From Bimastos eiseni (Eukaryota; Annelida; Clitellata; Crassiclitellata; Lumbricidae), in contig OY365806.1 of assembly GCA_959347315.1 (NCBI GenBank), positions 53,745,862 to 53,809,861 on the forward strand: DNA of 64,000 nt. Direction: 5' to 3'. The notes under the pieces were generated by a model. The model searched no databases, was not told where the DNA came from, and was given only the letters and a program-made list of their open reading frames with translations. A program made the position numbers and the translations under genes. This document shows, piece by piece, positions 21,787 to 34,400 of this stretch (positions within the stretch are counted from its first letter, which is position 1; the number at the start of each line of letters is the position of its first letter).

Positions 21787-22290
21787 CCAACTATATAGAT
21801 AATACAAATGAGTGAGATGACATGGCACATAGTGATTGCAATAGCAGGTGCAAATATATATTGCTTTTATCCAAGATATTTTATCAGAAATAGACAGCAA
21901 TTAAGAAACTCGTGTACCCACGTAGTCAGAGACAAATTGTGTTGTCATATTAGATGTATTAACTGAGAGCTAAATTCGACTCCTGTAATAATTTGTCAGC
22001 ATGTGCTAATAGTTGTAACGCGTCCTTTAAGTTATTAAAGCGCTATAGCTGAAAGTTATACTGTATTGTATTTTTAGGCTAAAGTAGCGCGCGTTCAGTA
22101 GAAGCTTCGCATTAAATGAAAATTGCCGAAACTGTCATAGTAAAAATACCGTATTAATATGTCAAGTTTATCCTTCACCTTAAAAACACTTTAAATACAA
22201 ATAATCAAAGTTTGTAGCGTGTAAATAAATACAATCTTAAAAAGTTCTGAAAATTAAATTAATTAATTACTGCGGAGCTGCTATTAAAAT
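21787..22290 (+). promoter_or_regulatory. Region upstream of RASA1 ATG
   Basis: Holds the probable RASA1 5' untranslated region and core promoter. I see no clear TATA box or initiator that decides a start site. A GCGCGCGTTC patch at about 22087 is the only CpG-rich word. An in-frame TAA at 22285-22287 directly precedes the ATG. Confidence 0.35.
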
Positions 22291-22460
22291 ATGTCGGACA
22301 AAAACAAAGACTTCTGTAAGAGTTTGATGGAGGCAAGCGGGTTGGTGGTAGAGGAGGCGCAGAGTATAGATGCAACAGATGACTTCGATCCATTCTGCGG
22401 AGTGGTAGAATGTGTCGAGGAAAACCTGGATGTAGATCTTGACGCACCTCCCGAAAGCCA
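22291..22460 (+). CDS. RASA1: RASA1 coding exon 1
   Basis: ATG with A at -3 and TAA two codons upstream (22285-22287). Encodes 56 residues, acidic ([14 protein letters not shown]), then 2 bases of a split codon before GTGAGT. CA plus G from exon 2 gives Gln followed by WYHG; human has PAPPAQEWYHG at the same junction. This is the best evidence that this exon belongs here. Reverse frames over it are shadows. Confidence 0.9.
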
Positions 22461-25400
22461 GTGAGTATTGACCTAAGCCGACCACAGAAGGGGAAACGGG
22501 CACGTTTGTGCATTTTTATTGCTCCTATCTTTGCTTCGTAGCAAGTAGAGATTGCAATTCCGAAATTTCTGAATTCCGGATATTCCGGTCTTTTTTAAAT
22601 ACCGAAATTCCGAAATTTTTCAAACACGAAATCAGGAATTTCGAAAGTAAAATTATGGGTTTTGATAGCAGTTATTATCATTATTATTATCATAATTCAT
22701 GGAACACATGATTCAGAACTTTATTTTATTTACATGATTATTATATATATGAATATGATATATAGTCCAGTCGGTTATGTCAACGTCGCATTAGATTATT
22801 TCGCTGCTGGACCAAAGCAAGCCACTTTGCAGGTATGTTTAGCAAGGGTTAATGAATAACTATCAAGAGGGAAACAAACTCTACGCCCCGGGGATAAGGC
22901 GCTAAATACGCTGAAAGTTTGCCGATCATAAGTGAGCTATAATAGAGGACATTCAAAGATATAAATTGTAAAGATAGTTGAATCGGGTCTAATTATTTGA
23001 ATAATTTAGTGTTAAATGTATTACATGTGTTGCAGTTAGAAATTCTTCTTTTTTTGCTACTAAGCTTTAAAGACAAAATAAACACCTCAATTCGGATATC
23101 CTAGTCATGTCTAAGAAGAGGCGAATTGAAGTTGTTGATATGACTGAATGGCCTGAACCTGTCTCCCAAAAAGTTGATTGGACACTGCCTAATATGTCAA
23201 AAGACTTCTGATCAGCCTCTAATAACACCAAAGGAGAATGGCTATGCGTCCATTGCAGCAAACCTTACAGCATTTGCCAATGAAGGAGCTTTGCTGAAAA
23301 CTATTAAACTTCAGCAGATGGACAATGGTTCCAACTTGTTGCAAACTTTCAAGGACTGCAGAGCAAGGTATCACAAAGGTTGCAGATCTCGCTATGATGG
23401 CCAGAAGCTAGATAGGCTAAATCTTAGAGCATCGATTACCGTTCCAGACGAAGGTGAGCAAGAACCGACTCCTTCCATAAGAACCAGAGCATCAAACGAA
23501 TTGTGTCGATTTGATTTTCGAGCTGTCTGCATTTTCTGTGATATAGGGATTTGCAGCAGAGAAGACAAATTGCATTCTGCTTCTACCATGGCGATAGGAC
23601 CAAGCATTTACTCACAGGCTGTTGCGCTTCAGGACACACACCTGTTGTCAAAGTTCAGTAGTTCTGCTTTTGTCGCTGTCGAAGCTAAATATCATAGCGA
23701 TTGCTACAGAGTCTTTAGAAATTGCCATAGAAGTTATGATAGAGCTTGCGAACGAAGTGACAACAATGATCAGGCAAAACTAGCGTATGGTTTAGTGCTC
23801 AGTGAGTTAATTCAATACATGCAGGATATGTATCAGTTCAGTGAAGCTGCACCTGTGTTTAAACTCTCTGAAGTAGTTAAATTGGTTTCTCAGCGCATGA
23901 CCAATCTCGGCATAGAAAGTCCGGAAAACAATGTCAATAGAACGTGATTGAAAGAGCAGCTGCTTGCTTTTGTTCCTGGCTTGAGAGAAAACCGGTGCGG
24001 GCAAGAGGTCACACTGAGTTTTGAACCAGATGTGGGAGATGCCATACGTCAGGCATGCGAGGCTAATGGAATGAGTGACGGTATTTGGCTAGCATGAGCA
24101 GCAAATATATTGCGCAGGGATTTATTCCAAGAGTTTCCCAAATTTTAAGGAACATTTGCAGAAGACTTCACGCAGCGCAATTCAATCCCAACCTCACTGC
24201 TCAATTTTGTCTCCACGCTGTTTGGTGGTTCCAACATCGATAGCGGTTCACCAATGTCAACAGATGAATAGGCTGCAGCTTTGACCATTGCTCAGTTTAT
24301 TAGATTTAATAGCGTGAAGCGTGCAGGGTTGATCGGCCCCAGGACACAAGACATCAACTTAGTCGAGAGACACCTTTGCCGATATACATTGGTATGATGA
24401 TAGCCGCACGAGAAAGAAAGCTAGAATTGACGACATGAATCATTTGGTATTAGCATTTCGTATAATCGAGTTCAACAAATATCGGCAGCAGTGACCAATG
24501 CTTTGTGTGAGCAATATGAGGCGATTGGTGGTTTGATTGTACCTCAAAGCATTGTCAGAGATGTGTTCACAACTGTGGCAATGGACAACATCGATCATAA
24601 CACCACTTCCACAGCTGCCATTTCTTCATTCCATGGCTCCAGCATTACTATCACTCAACATCCAGATGATGATATTACACACAAGTCATTAAGTCTAAGT
24701 CTGCCAACCTGGAGTTGCAAAGTCACATTGCAGCTTCCACTGTTGTACACCAGCATTCCTATTATGGGAAATGTCAGAGGTGACCCTCCACTTTCCACCG
24801 TAAACCAATTATACCTGTGTGCCGCCTCTAACAGTGAACAATACTTTAGACCATGGCTCAACGCTGTTTCATCATCTCTGAAGGAAGCAGACACAAATAG
24901 GAAGGTTTCTTTTGCTGCCTATCACTCACAGAAAGGGTCAAATTCCGTGGTGCGTGTCTCAAATGCCACACTATTGCCGTTGTTACGAAGCAGCATAACA
25001 TCACCCGCGACTGTCAGACATCTCATGAACACAATATGTCAGATAATGTCCAAAATCAGTGATACACAAGTGTCTGTCATAACTGCAGACCAGCCTGTTT
25101 ATGCTATTGCAAAGAATTTGCAATGGAAATTCTCTGATAAATGAGGTGAGGACAAAGTTGTTGTTGTTATGATGGGAGGACTCCACATCGAAATGGCAAT
25201 ACAGAACATGATAGGAAAGTGGTTAAGTGGTAGCGGATGGACACATATTTTAGCCAAAAGTGATGTTACCACATCTGGCAGGTCTGATGCTTTGTTGAAA
25301 TCTTCACATGTTAAGCGGACTCCCTATGCACATGAAGTGAGCATGACAGCCTTGAGCATCCTGCGTTTCGAGGCTTACAACCAAGATAACATAGACCGTG

Positions 25401-28400
25401 ATGTTGAATTGTATGAAGCATGGATCAAAAGAAGAAGCCAGGAATCTATCCAATTTCTTTACTGGACCACTACTATGCAGCTTGAAGGTTTACTTCTGAA
25501 CTTTGTTAGAAGCGTTAGAGACTCCAACTTCATTCTCTTCATTGAGATCCTTGTTGCCATATGTCCCTGGTTATTTGCCTTGGATTGTCTGAACTATGCC
25601 AGATGGTTGCCAGTTTTTGTGAAGACAATGCGGGAGCTCCCGGTTCGACATCCTGACATTCACGATGCATTTCTTCGTGGTCACTTTACAAGCAAGAGGA
25701 CCAATGCTGATTTCTCGGCCATTTCAGATGATCAATTCCACGAACAAAACAATAAAGTTGTCAAAGGTGATGGTGGTGTAATCGACATTCTTGATAATGA
25801 AGATGCTCTAATGAAGTGAATGGTTGTCATTGTCTGAAGCGGGAAAGCAACGAAATCCAGGAAGCAAGTCTGACATACTCTGTTGTTTGCAAGAGTTAAC
25901 TTCAATAGTTCCATGGAGTTCTTCTGTCTCTGCTGATGCTACAGTCTCAGCAATTGTTATCGATGGTGCGGCTCTCGTCCACATGTTAGGCATTGGTTCA
26001 GCAAAAACCTTCTCTGATTTTTGCTCTAATGTGATCGGTCCTTTCGTCAATCACCTCCTTCAGACAGTCCATCGCATCGACTTAGTTTTTATCATTACCT
26101 GCCAGGCAGTCTTAAAGCGGAAACAAGAGTTGCGCGTAGATCTGGGATCACATTAAGGTGACTATGGCCACAGCTATCCCCAAGAGATTCATGAGTTTCC
26201 TCGCCGTTGATGAAAACAAACGTCAGTTGTTTCGCCTCATCGTAGAGTTTTAGGTTCAGCGAGAATCAAGTGAAAAAAAGATTGTTATCTGTACACTGGA
26301 AGACACAGTCATCACAAGTCCCTTTGGCATTGATTGCCAGTTCAATCTCTCCTTGTACGCAAGAAGAGGCAGATGGACGTTTGCTTCTGCATGTGAAACA
26401 TGCATTGCTGAATGGCCATTCGAAGCAAGCAATACATACTGTTGATTCAGACGTTGTTGTAATTGCTATTCATGCTTACAAGAAATTGGTTGGATTAAAA
26501 GAACTGTGGATTGATTTTTGGTGTAGGAAGGAACAGACAATATATAGCAGTCCATGAAGTAATTCCTAAGTTACCAAAGCATGTCTCTGAAAATTTACCG
26601 TTTTTCCATGCCTTTACAGGCTGTGATACAGTTGCTGCTTTCTGTGGCATAGAGAAGAAGAAGGCATGGAGTGTTTGGATGGTATTCCGAGAGGTTGATG
26701 CCTGTTGTAGTCAGTTATCAACTGGAATATTCAATGCTCCAAGTAAGATAATGCTTGAAACAAATGGAGAGATTTGTAGTACTCATGTATGACAGAACAT
26801 AGTGAACGATTGCCTCCGTGTTCTATTCACACAAAAGAATAGGCCGATAGAGAAAATTCCACCAACAGCTGATGTCCTGATTCAACACATAAAGCGTGCA
26901 GCTTTACAGGCCTACATCTGGGGGAATTGTTTGGAAGCTGATGCAGAAGTCTTGAAACCTGAAAAGTGGGGGTGGAGGAAGACTGAAGATGGTTCCTATG
27001 AGCCAATCTGGTCCACACAAGCAGACATTTCATTTCATTGTAGTGAGTTGATAAATTGTGCATGTAAGAGCATGTGTCTGAAAAATTGCAAATATAGGTG
27101 AAAACTACTTGCATGCACCTGTCTCTGCAAGTGTGAAGGCTCTTGTTCATCAAGTCACAGCAATGCAGAGGAAGCAATCAATGATCACACTGCGGATGAG
27201 AATGGTATGGAGGACAACGAAGACAGCATCATCTTTCAGGAAGTAGAAGATGAATATGAAGTTGACAATGTCATTGATATCATTTTCAGTGATGACGAAG
27301 ATTACTTAGAAGCACGGAGAAAGAATGAATATTTGTCTTATAGTAAAAAATTACAGATTCATGAACTTTATCCCGTTTTTGTTTGTGTAAGGAGTCGCAA
27401 ATGATTCCAATTTACAAATGAAAATATGCAATATACGACATCATGGTTACTGCCAGTCGAGATTTTAAATAGTTATCCAATCTTCCCACTGTCAAACAAT
27501 GCAAATAGGTTTCTTGCAATAAGCCACTTAAATGGAGACCAGTATTTCATTATCACTGACGTTTGTTTTAGTGAAAAATTGTACAGAAAATGCTGCATTA
27601 CCAGTTTTGTAAATGACTGCGTATGGAAAGTTTTTATACGGTCTGTATAGCTAGATTCCCTGGGGTTAGAGTTTGTTTCCTTGCTTTTTATACTCTTGTT
27701 TGTGTGCTGCATTGTTACTGAGAGCGACTTGCTTTGGTCCGGAAGTGAAATATTATTCCATTACCATCTGCACTAATAGCCTTGTAGGCCCTAAAATTCA
27801 TGTTGAATAATTTCGCTATTAGATTTATGAATTGTGCGCAATAAGACTTGTATTTTTCGGTATTTCTATCGTTATTCCATGAACGCTCGATAAAGCCCTA
27901 AAAATGACTACAGAGTTTGTAGAGAGTCTAACTCTCTACAAAGATACAAGAGCCACGACAGAAAGGCTATAAAATGTGACATCCCTCTGGTGACTGATGA
28001 GCAGTCTGTTGGCATTATTTTTTGATTAAACATTTATAGCAAATAGAGCGTGTTGAAGGTGATCATGCATTTTCTGCTGCCTTCATTATCTGCTCCAGGT
28101 TGTAGTCTCGGTGATGAAACCTTGGACTCATTGTGCTTCCAGCATTCTTATTTTCATAAGCATACGAATGATGCATTTTGAATTCATTAACACCGTGGAC
28201 TATATATCTGTGTTCTTTAAGTTTTTAACTTTTTATCTATCTTATTGACCATTGCCACTGAATATTGACTTTGTGATACCTTTGTGTCAATAGGAGAAGA
28301 GCGTCAAAGGCGCTGTAGAAATGCTGGGATTACGATTACTGAGTGTTAACGTTATGATACTGTACAACTACTACCTATATTGTTTGTAAAATTTCGGTTT

Positions 28401-31400
28401 TCTTAGTTGTTTATGTATAATCAGGGCATAAGCAATAATAAATTGTCCATTTATGAATGTTTTCTGGAAAAAAAAATGTGCTGAGGAACCCGGGGTTCAT
28501 GGGTTTTAACACCAGGAAGCCAAGGTTCAAGGGGTTAATGAACTGCTGATGGGTGCCAAACCAAATCAGCTGAATTTCTGTAGGACATCCAGCAGTGGAG
28601 TTCTGAAGAAAGAGACTCAATAGATTGAGAAATAACAAGTTGATTTGGAGGCAGACCATAAACAAAGGCCTGAACATCACCAGCATAGAGGTGTCCCACT
28701 GAGGAATTCTTATCAAAAGCAGAGGGATGTCAACAGTGAACATGATCTAGAGAAGTTCATTAACCCTTACCACTCCAATTATTATATCAAACGCCTGCCT
28801 CAGGAGTGGTAAGGGTTAAGCAACAGCATAAATAATAATAATTATGTCATCAATGTTTTCTCTATAACAAATAAAAAATAAATTTGTGACAATTTGCGAC
28901 CATTCATGGAACTATGTTGGATGTATATTGTGAGCATAATAACCTGAAATGAGTGTCCTATGTATTGAGAAGTATGAGTTAAATCTACAGCATGCTGGCA
29001 TGCAAGCTTGAAATGTCTGATAGGTTACATGACTTATGCAATTTTGAGTATGTATGGTGGTTACCCAGATACATCAGTGGCTGTGCTTGTGGTGATTTAG
29101 GTGGTATCATGGTCGACTCGATCGGAATGTTGCAGAAGATCGTCTTCGCCAAGCTGGTCAGCTTGGCAGTTACCTGATACGTGAAAGTGATCGCAAACCT
29201 GGTTCATATGTTCTGTCATTTCTTGGCAAAACTGGTATAAACCATTTCAGGTAAGTTTGTGTTTCTAATTTGATAAATACCAGCCTTCTAGTTTTGGTCT
29301 TCTTCTTGGCATGAAACACTGATATGGTGACAGCATATGATTGTATTGGGTTCATACATCTTTCAAGCACACTTCTCATCAGTTTGAGGTTAATATGTTT
29401 GACTGAAGTGTGTAAGACGTGGCTGCAATTTTTCCTCTGAGTTGTTTGCTTATTCATGGCTATTAAACATTAGCAGAGGCTATTAGTCCGGGAGCAATTG
29501 TCATCCTGTGGCAGTTTTAGTGATGGAAAGATGCAGTTGGTGTCATTCTCTTCGTCTGATGTTGGAGATTCATAAAATGTATGGTGCGCGTCGTCCACCC
29601 GGTGCAGACGTCCATAAAACAAGATGGCGGAAAAAATCGCCACCATGAAATACATGTCGCGTTATCTCTATACAAGATAGAAAGGTGATATTAATAGTGT
29701 CCAATATATGGCTTATGGTTCAAGGAATTTACAAAATATATTTTCAATGATGTATGAAAATCGTGTGACCTTGAAAATCAAGGTCACATGGCCAAAATGG
29801 TCAATCAGCCATTGCTCAGGAATAATAAATGATACTGAGGTGATTTTGTTGTCCAGGATATGGTTTTCAGTGTCACGGAATTGTAATAGCGCATTTTCAT
29901 TATTGCATGAACATCACATGACATTGGAGGTCAAAGGTCACATTGTCAAATCAATCAAGCATTCATTTCTCAGAAACTATAAGGTATACAGGGATGAATT
30001 TGGCGTCTAGGATATGGTCTTCAGAGGCAAGGAATTCAAAATTGTATTTGAAGATACTTAAACATCACATGATAAATTATTGGAGTCCAAGGTCACTTGA
30101 CTATAATGGTTAAGCCGCCACTTCTCAGGAACCACAGATGATACAGGGATGAGTTTGGAGTCTAGGATAGGGTTTTCAGGGACAAGGAATTCACGTACTT
30201 TCAATATTGCCTGAACATGACGTGATCATTAAGCTAAAGCTCACATGGCCATAATTATTAAACCTGCATTTCTCTGGAACCATGAATATGGTTTCTGAGG
30301 CAATATCTTCTGCCACTCACGTCATCTTCGGGTTCATGGTCACATGACCAAAATGGTCTATCAGCTATATCCAATTAATTTTAATTATTAACTTCTGTTA
30401 ATTATAATTGTTTGCCCCAATGTGTACATGATCTTTCGGGGACTACAATATTAAGAATGAGAAGATATAGTCTGAAATTGCCCTACTCGTCGGTCTCACA
30501 AGTGGTGAAAGAGCCTTTGAACGTTATTGCGTTAAAGCGCCGTTTTGGTGAGCGAGAGGCGTTGGAATAGGTAAGTGGTCTCCCACTTTTCCCCAGATGC
30601 GGCGGTCAGTCTACGCCCGAGGTCCGTCAAGAACTCCAGGCCCTTGATGCTGATTGGCCCAAAAGTTTCGAAGGCCACGGGGATAAAGGTGTGAGTGCTT
30701 GGAAACTCAATGTATTTCTGCCGCGGCAACATTCTGGGACGTGTCTGGCAGGTAGGACTTTGTCAGCATGTCCGACAAAGTCACATCCCAGATCAGACTG
30801 CATCCTGCCCGCCATGGGGTGTAGGTGAGTCCATCTGGTCGTTTGCCGTCTGTTCTCAGCATGCCCGTTGTCTCCTTGGTAGCGGAGAACCCGACCTGGA
30901 TCAAGCTTCTGCTTTATGATGTCAGTGATGGCCGCATGTCTGGGCCGGCGTCCAAGGCTTATGCCACGGGATAGTCATTGGTGTCCGGTACTCTCCACCA
31001 GTAGAGTGCCGGAATGTTTGGGAGCGAGAGAAGCTGAGGACCAGCTGGAAAAAGACCACCAGAGGAACACGCTCACAAACAGTTGTAGTGGGACAACCCT
31101 TTGATTGTGCTGGTTGTGAAGGATCTCTACACCAGGATGCCTGATGTTCTAATCAGGCGGTGCTCAGAGCTACCTCGGCCCTCGCCATGCCTATCACCAA
31201 CTGCGACTCACTAACTAATACTCAGCGATGAAACAGCTTTTTCGCTGCTTGTGAGACCGAGTAGGGCTATTCCAGACTACATCTTCTTATTCTTGATATT
31301 GTAGTCCTTGAGGGATCATTTATACGTCAGTGCAAAAAATTATAATTGACAGAATTGAGTAAATAAAACAAAATAAATATGGCTGATTGATCGCTTTGGT

Positions 31401-34400
31401 TATGTGACCATGAACAAGAAATTCACGTGTTGTACAGACGGCATAGAATTCCTTGCCTGAGAAAACCATATTTATAGTTCCAGAGAAATGGTGGATTGAT
31501 AACTATGGTCATGTGACCTTTAGCTTAACGATCACGTCATGTTCAGACAATATTGAAAATCCATTTTTTGAATTCCTTGCCTCTGAAAATCATTTTATAG
31601 ACCCATAGGCCATCCCTGAAACATTCATGGTTCCTGAAAAATGGCTTATTGGCCATTTTGGTTATGTGGCCATGACTTCCAAGGGCATGTGATGTTCAGG
31701 CAATATTAAAAGTATGTGTTTTGAAATCATTGCCTCTGAAAACCCTATCCCAGACTCCAAACTCATTCCTGTATCATCCATGGTCCCTGGGAAATGGCGG
31801 CTTAACCATTATAGTCCAGTGACCTTGACCTCCAATATGTCATGTGATGTTCAAGTATATTCAAAATAAGTTTTTTGAATTCCTTACCTCTGAAGACAAT
31901 ATCCTAGGTACCAAACGTATCCCTGTATACGTTTTATAGTTTCTTGCTTATAGTTTCTGAGAAATGGATGCTTGATCATTTTGACGATCTGACCTTTGAC
32001 CTCCAATGTCATGTGATGTTCATGCAATAATGAAAATGCACTTTTGTAATCCGTGACACTGAAAATCATATCCTGGACACCTAAATCGCCTCAATATCAT
32101 TCATTGTTTTGGAGCAATGGCTGATTGACCATTTTGGCCATGTGACCTTGATTTTCAAGGTCAAGCGATGTTCATACATCATTGAAAATATATTTAGTAA
32201 ATTCCTTGAACCATAAGCCATATATTGGACACTATTAATATCACCTTTCTATCTTGTATAGAGATAACGCGACATGTATTTCATGGCGACCAACTTGTTT
32301 TGTGGATGTCTGCAGCGGGTGGACGACACGTACCATACATTTTATGAATCTCCACCATCAGACGAAGAGAATGACACCAACCGCATCTTTCCACCGCTAA
32401 AGCTGCCACGGGATATGTTTTTAGGTTCAATTGTTTCCAGACTATAAGTAGTAATTAAGTTGTGCAACTTACATGTCAAGCAAAGGATTTTGAATTTGTT
32501 GATGATCTGATTTTTTTTTGTTTTGTTCTGTGTGTTGTTGAATGATATTCTTTTGGCATATAATATACATTGTAGGATTACAGCCATGTGTGGGGACTTC
32601 TACATCGGAGGTCGTGAGTTCGACAGCATGTCTGATCTTATAGGGTATTACACAATGTGTTCTGATCTTTTGAAAGGCGAGAGACTTCAGCATCCGGTTG
32701 CACCACCAGAGGTCTATACAACCACTCTTACTTTACATACATGTGTTAACCTTGGCAAAGTGTTGGGCCTTTGTGACTTGCCTCTCCAGTGAGAGTTTAG
32801 GCATCGGTGGCAGCTGTGGTCACAGTGGTGACAGACCTATCTAAGGTCATGTCATCAAAGTAGCCTATGCAGAGAAGAGATTGGAGGCTGGATAGAAGCA
32901 GCTGAATGGGTGGACCCAATAGAAGAAGACCCAATAGGAGAAGATCCAATAGGAGAAGATCCAATAGAAAACCCAATAGGAGAAGACCCAATAGGAGAAG
33001 AACAATAGGAGAAGACCCAATAGGAGAAGATTGAGAAGGCATCTTTGTTGGAGGCCAAATTGTGAGAGAATTGTTAAGTCTTGGTCTTTAATAGCAATAT
33101 ATCAAAAATATCAAACTAGTCAATGGCATAGCAATAGATAGAAAAGACAATCCTACTGAATAATTATATAAGGTTATTAATACAGTCACTAGCTAGATCC
33201 TAATTCAAGTTATATGCTATATGCAGGGTATGGAAAGAGCCCAGAAATGTGCTCAGATACCATTGTCAGCGTTCCCCATCCATGTGTTATCGACTGTGAA
33301 ATGCATTGGTGAAATCCAATTTATCCAGGGATGGAGGATCTTCCACAAGATGTCTTGCATCATGTGTTGCAGCCTCATAGCCTTAGGGAATTCCAACTCC
33401 AAGCTGCAGATGGGCAAGGTAGTTGGAATCAGAGTGAGAGCATAAGAATTATTACTTTTACAATAACACTTAATGTGTGCAAGATCATACAGAAATGCAA
33501 ATCTGTTTAGCAGTAAATTTATGCAATTGCAAGCTAAGCTAATGTTTTCAGTTCGAAAATGCCAGTGATTGGAGTAGGAATGAGGTCCTCAGATATATTT
33601 TGCTGCACAAACAATGGAGGTGCATTGGTGTCTCAACTAGATTATTACCCCATTGAATAAGCTGTTTTTAGTCTGAAAATGTGACTGATGATTTGACGTT
33701 TGTTTTATTTTCAGCCAGTGTATGATAAACGAAAAGTTATCTCAATATTGACATACAACCAGATGCCTGAGACAGATGAACTAAGGTAAGTTAGTTAATC
33801 AAGATGTACGGTCAGGTCTGGTACTACGGGCTGCATACTCCACCTATCATTTGCAGGAAGCAACTTGGGTTTTACATGTACCGTATATACTCACGTATAA
33901 GTCGATTCGCGTATAAGTCAAAGTGTTATTTTTTGACCAAAATAGCGTCAAAAATCGACGACTCGCATATAAGTCGAATCTATAAACTCAAAACGAGTGA
34001 TGAGGAAATTTAGTAGTGATTAGCAAATTTTCCCTAATATACAAAATCTAATAAACTTGTGTTTGAAAATCATAAAAAATAATATAAACAACCAATAAGT
34101 GAATACAAATGGATGTCTTCCGTTCACTGCCTCCGGTTTGTGTAAGAAATAAGTAAGGGAGCTGTTATGAAGAAATCTCTTGCCTGGCATTCGAATTTCC
34201 ATGCAATTCAGCAAAATCAACAACTTTCAACTTGAAACCAGTTTTGTAGGAGGCTCGCTTTTTCTTCAAATCGCTCAATGTGGATAGTATCTGTAAATAT
34301 TCATCTGCACTAAACTCAAAACATAGCAGTTTTCTAATAGAATGCTATGGTACAAGTATATAATAAACTTCATTAAAAAATAATTTTTCAATTTTAATAA

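Larger units (their letters stand above)
29485..32445. mobile_element. Large fold-back element filling RASA1 intron 2
   Basis: Left arm about 29485-30515 and right arm about 31235-32445 are inverted copies, for example ACATGTCGCGTTATCTCTAT and its complement at 32258-32278, and GCCCTACTCG.GGTCTCACAAG at both inner ends. The loop (30516-31234) holds an endonuclease-like ORF remnant. Arms are themselves made of repeated modules of roughly 110-120 bp with AAGGTCA half-sites. Target duplication not resolved. It occupies about 2.96 of the 3.3 kb intron. Confidence 0.88.

Noticed and set aside
22259..22513. Two reverse frames of 78-84 residues
   Set aside because: They are antisense to RASA1 exon 1, whose splice phase, start context and homology are much stronger.
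23174..23947. 257-residue frame as a stand-alone gene
   Set aside because: It continues in other frames up to 27404 with the same gene layout, so it is the N-terminal part of a broken gene.
29708..30010. 100-residue frame and its reverse-strand twin at 31884-32069
   Set aside because: The same repeated module in both arms of the fold-back; repeats within itself and has no gene-like features.
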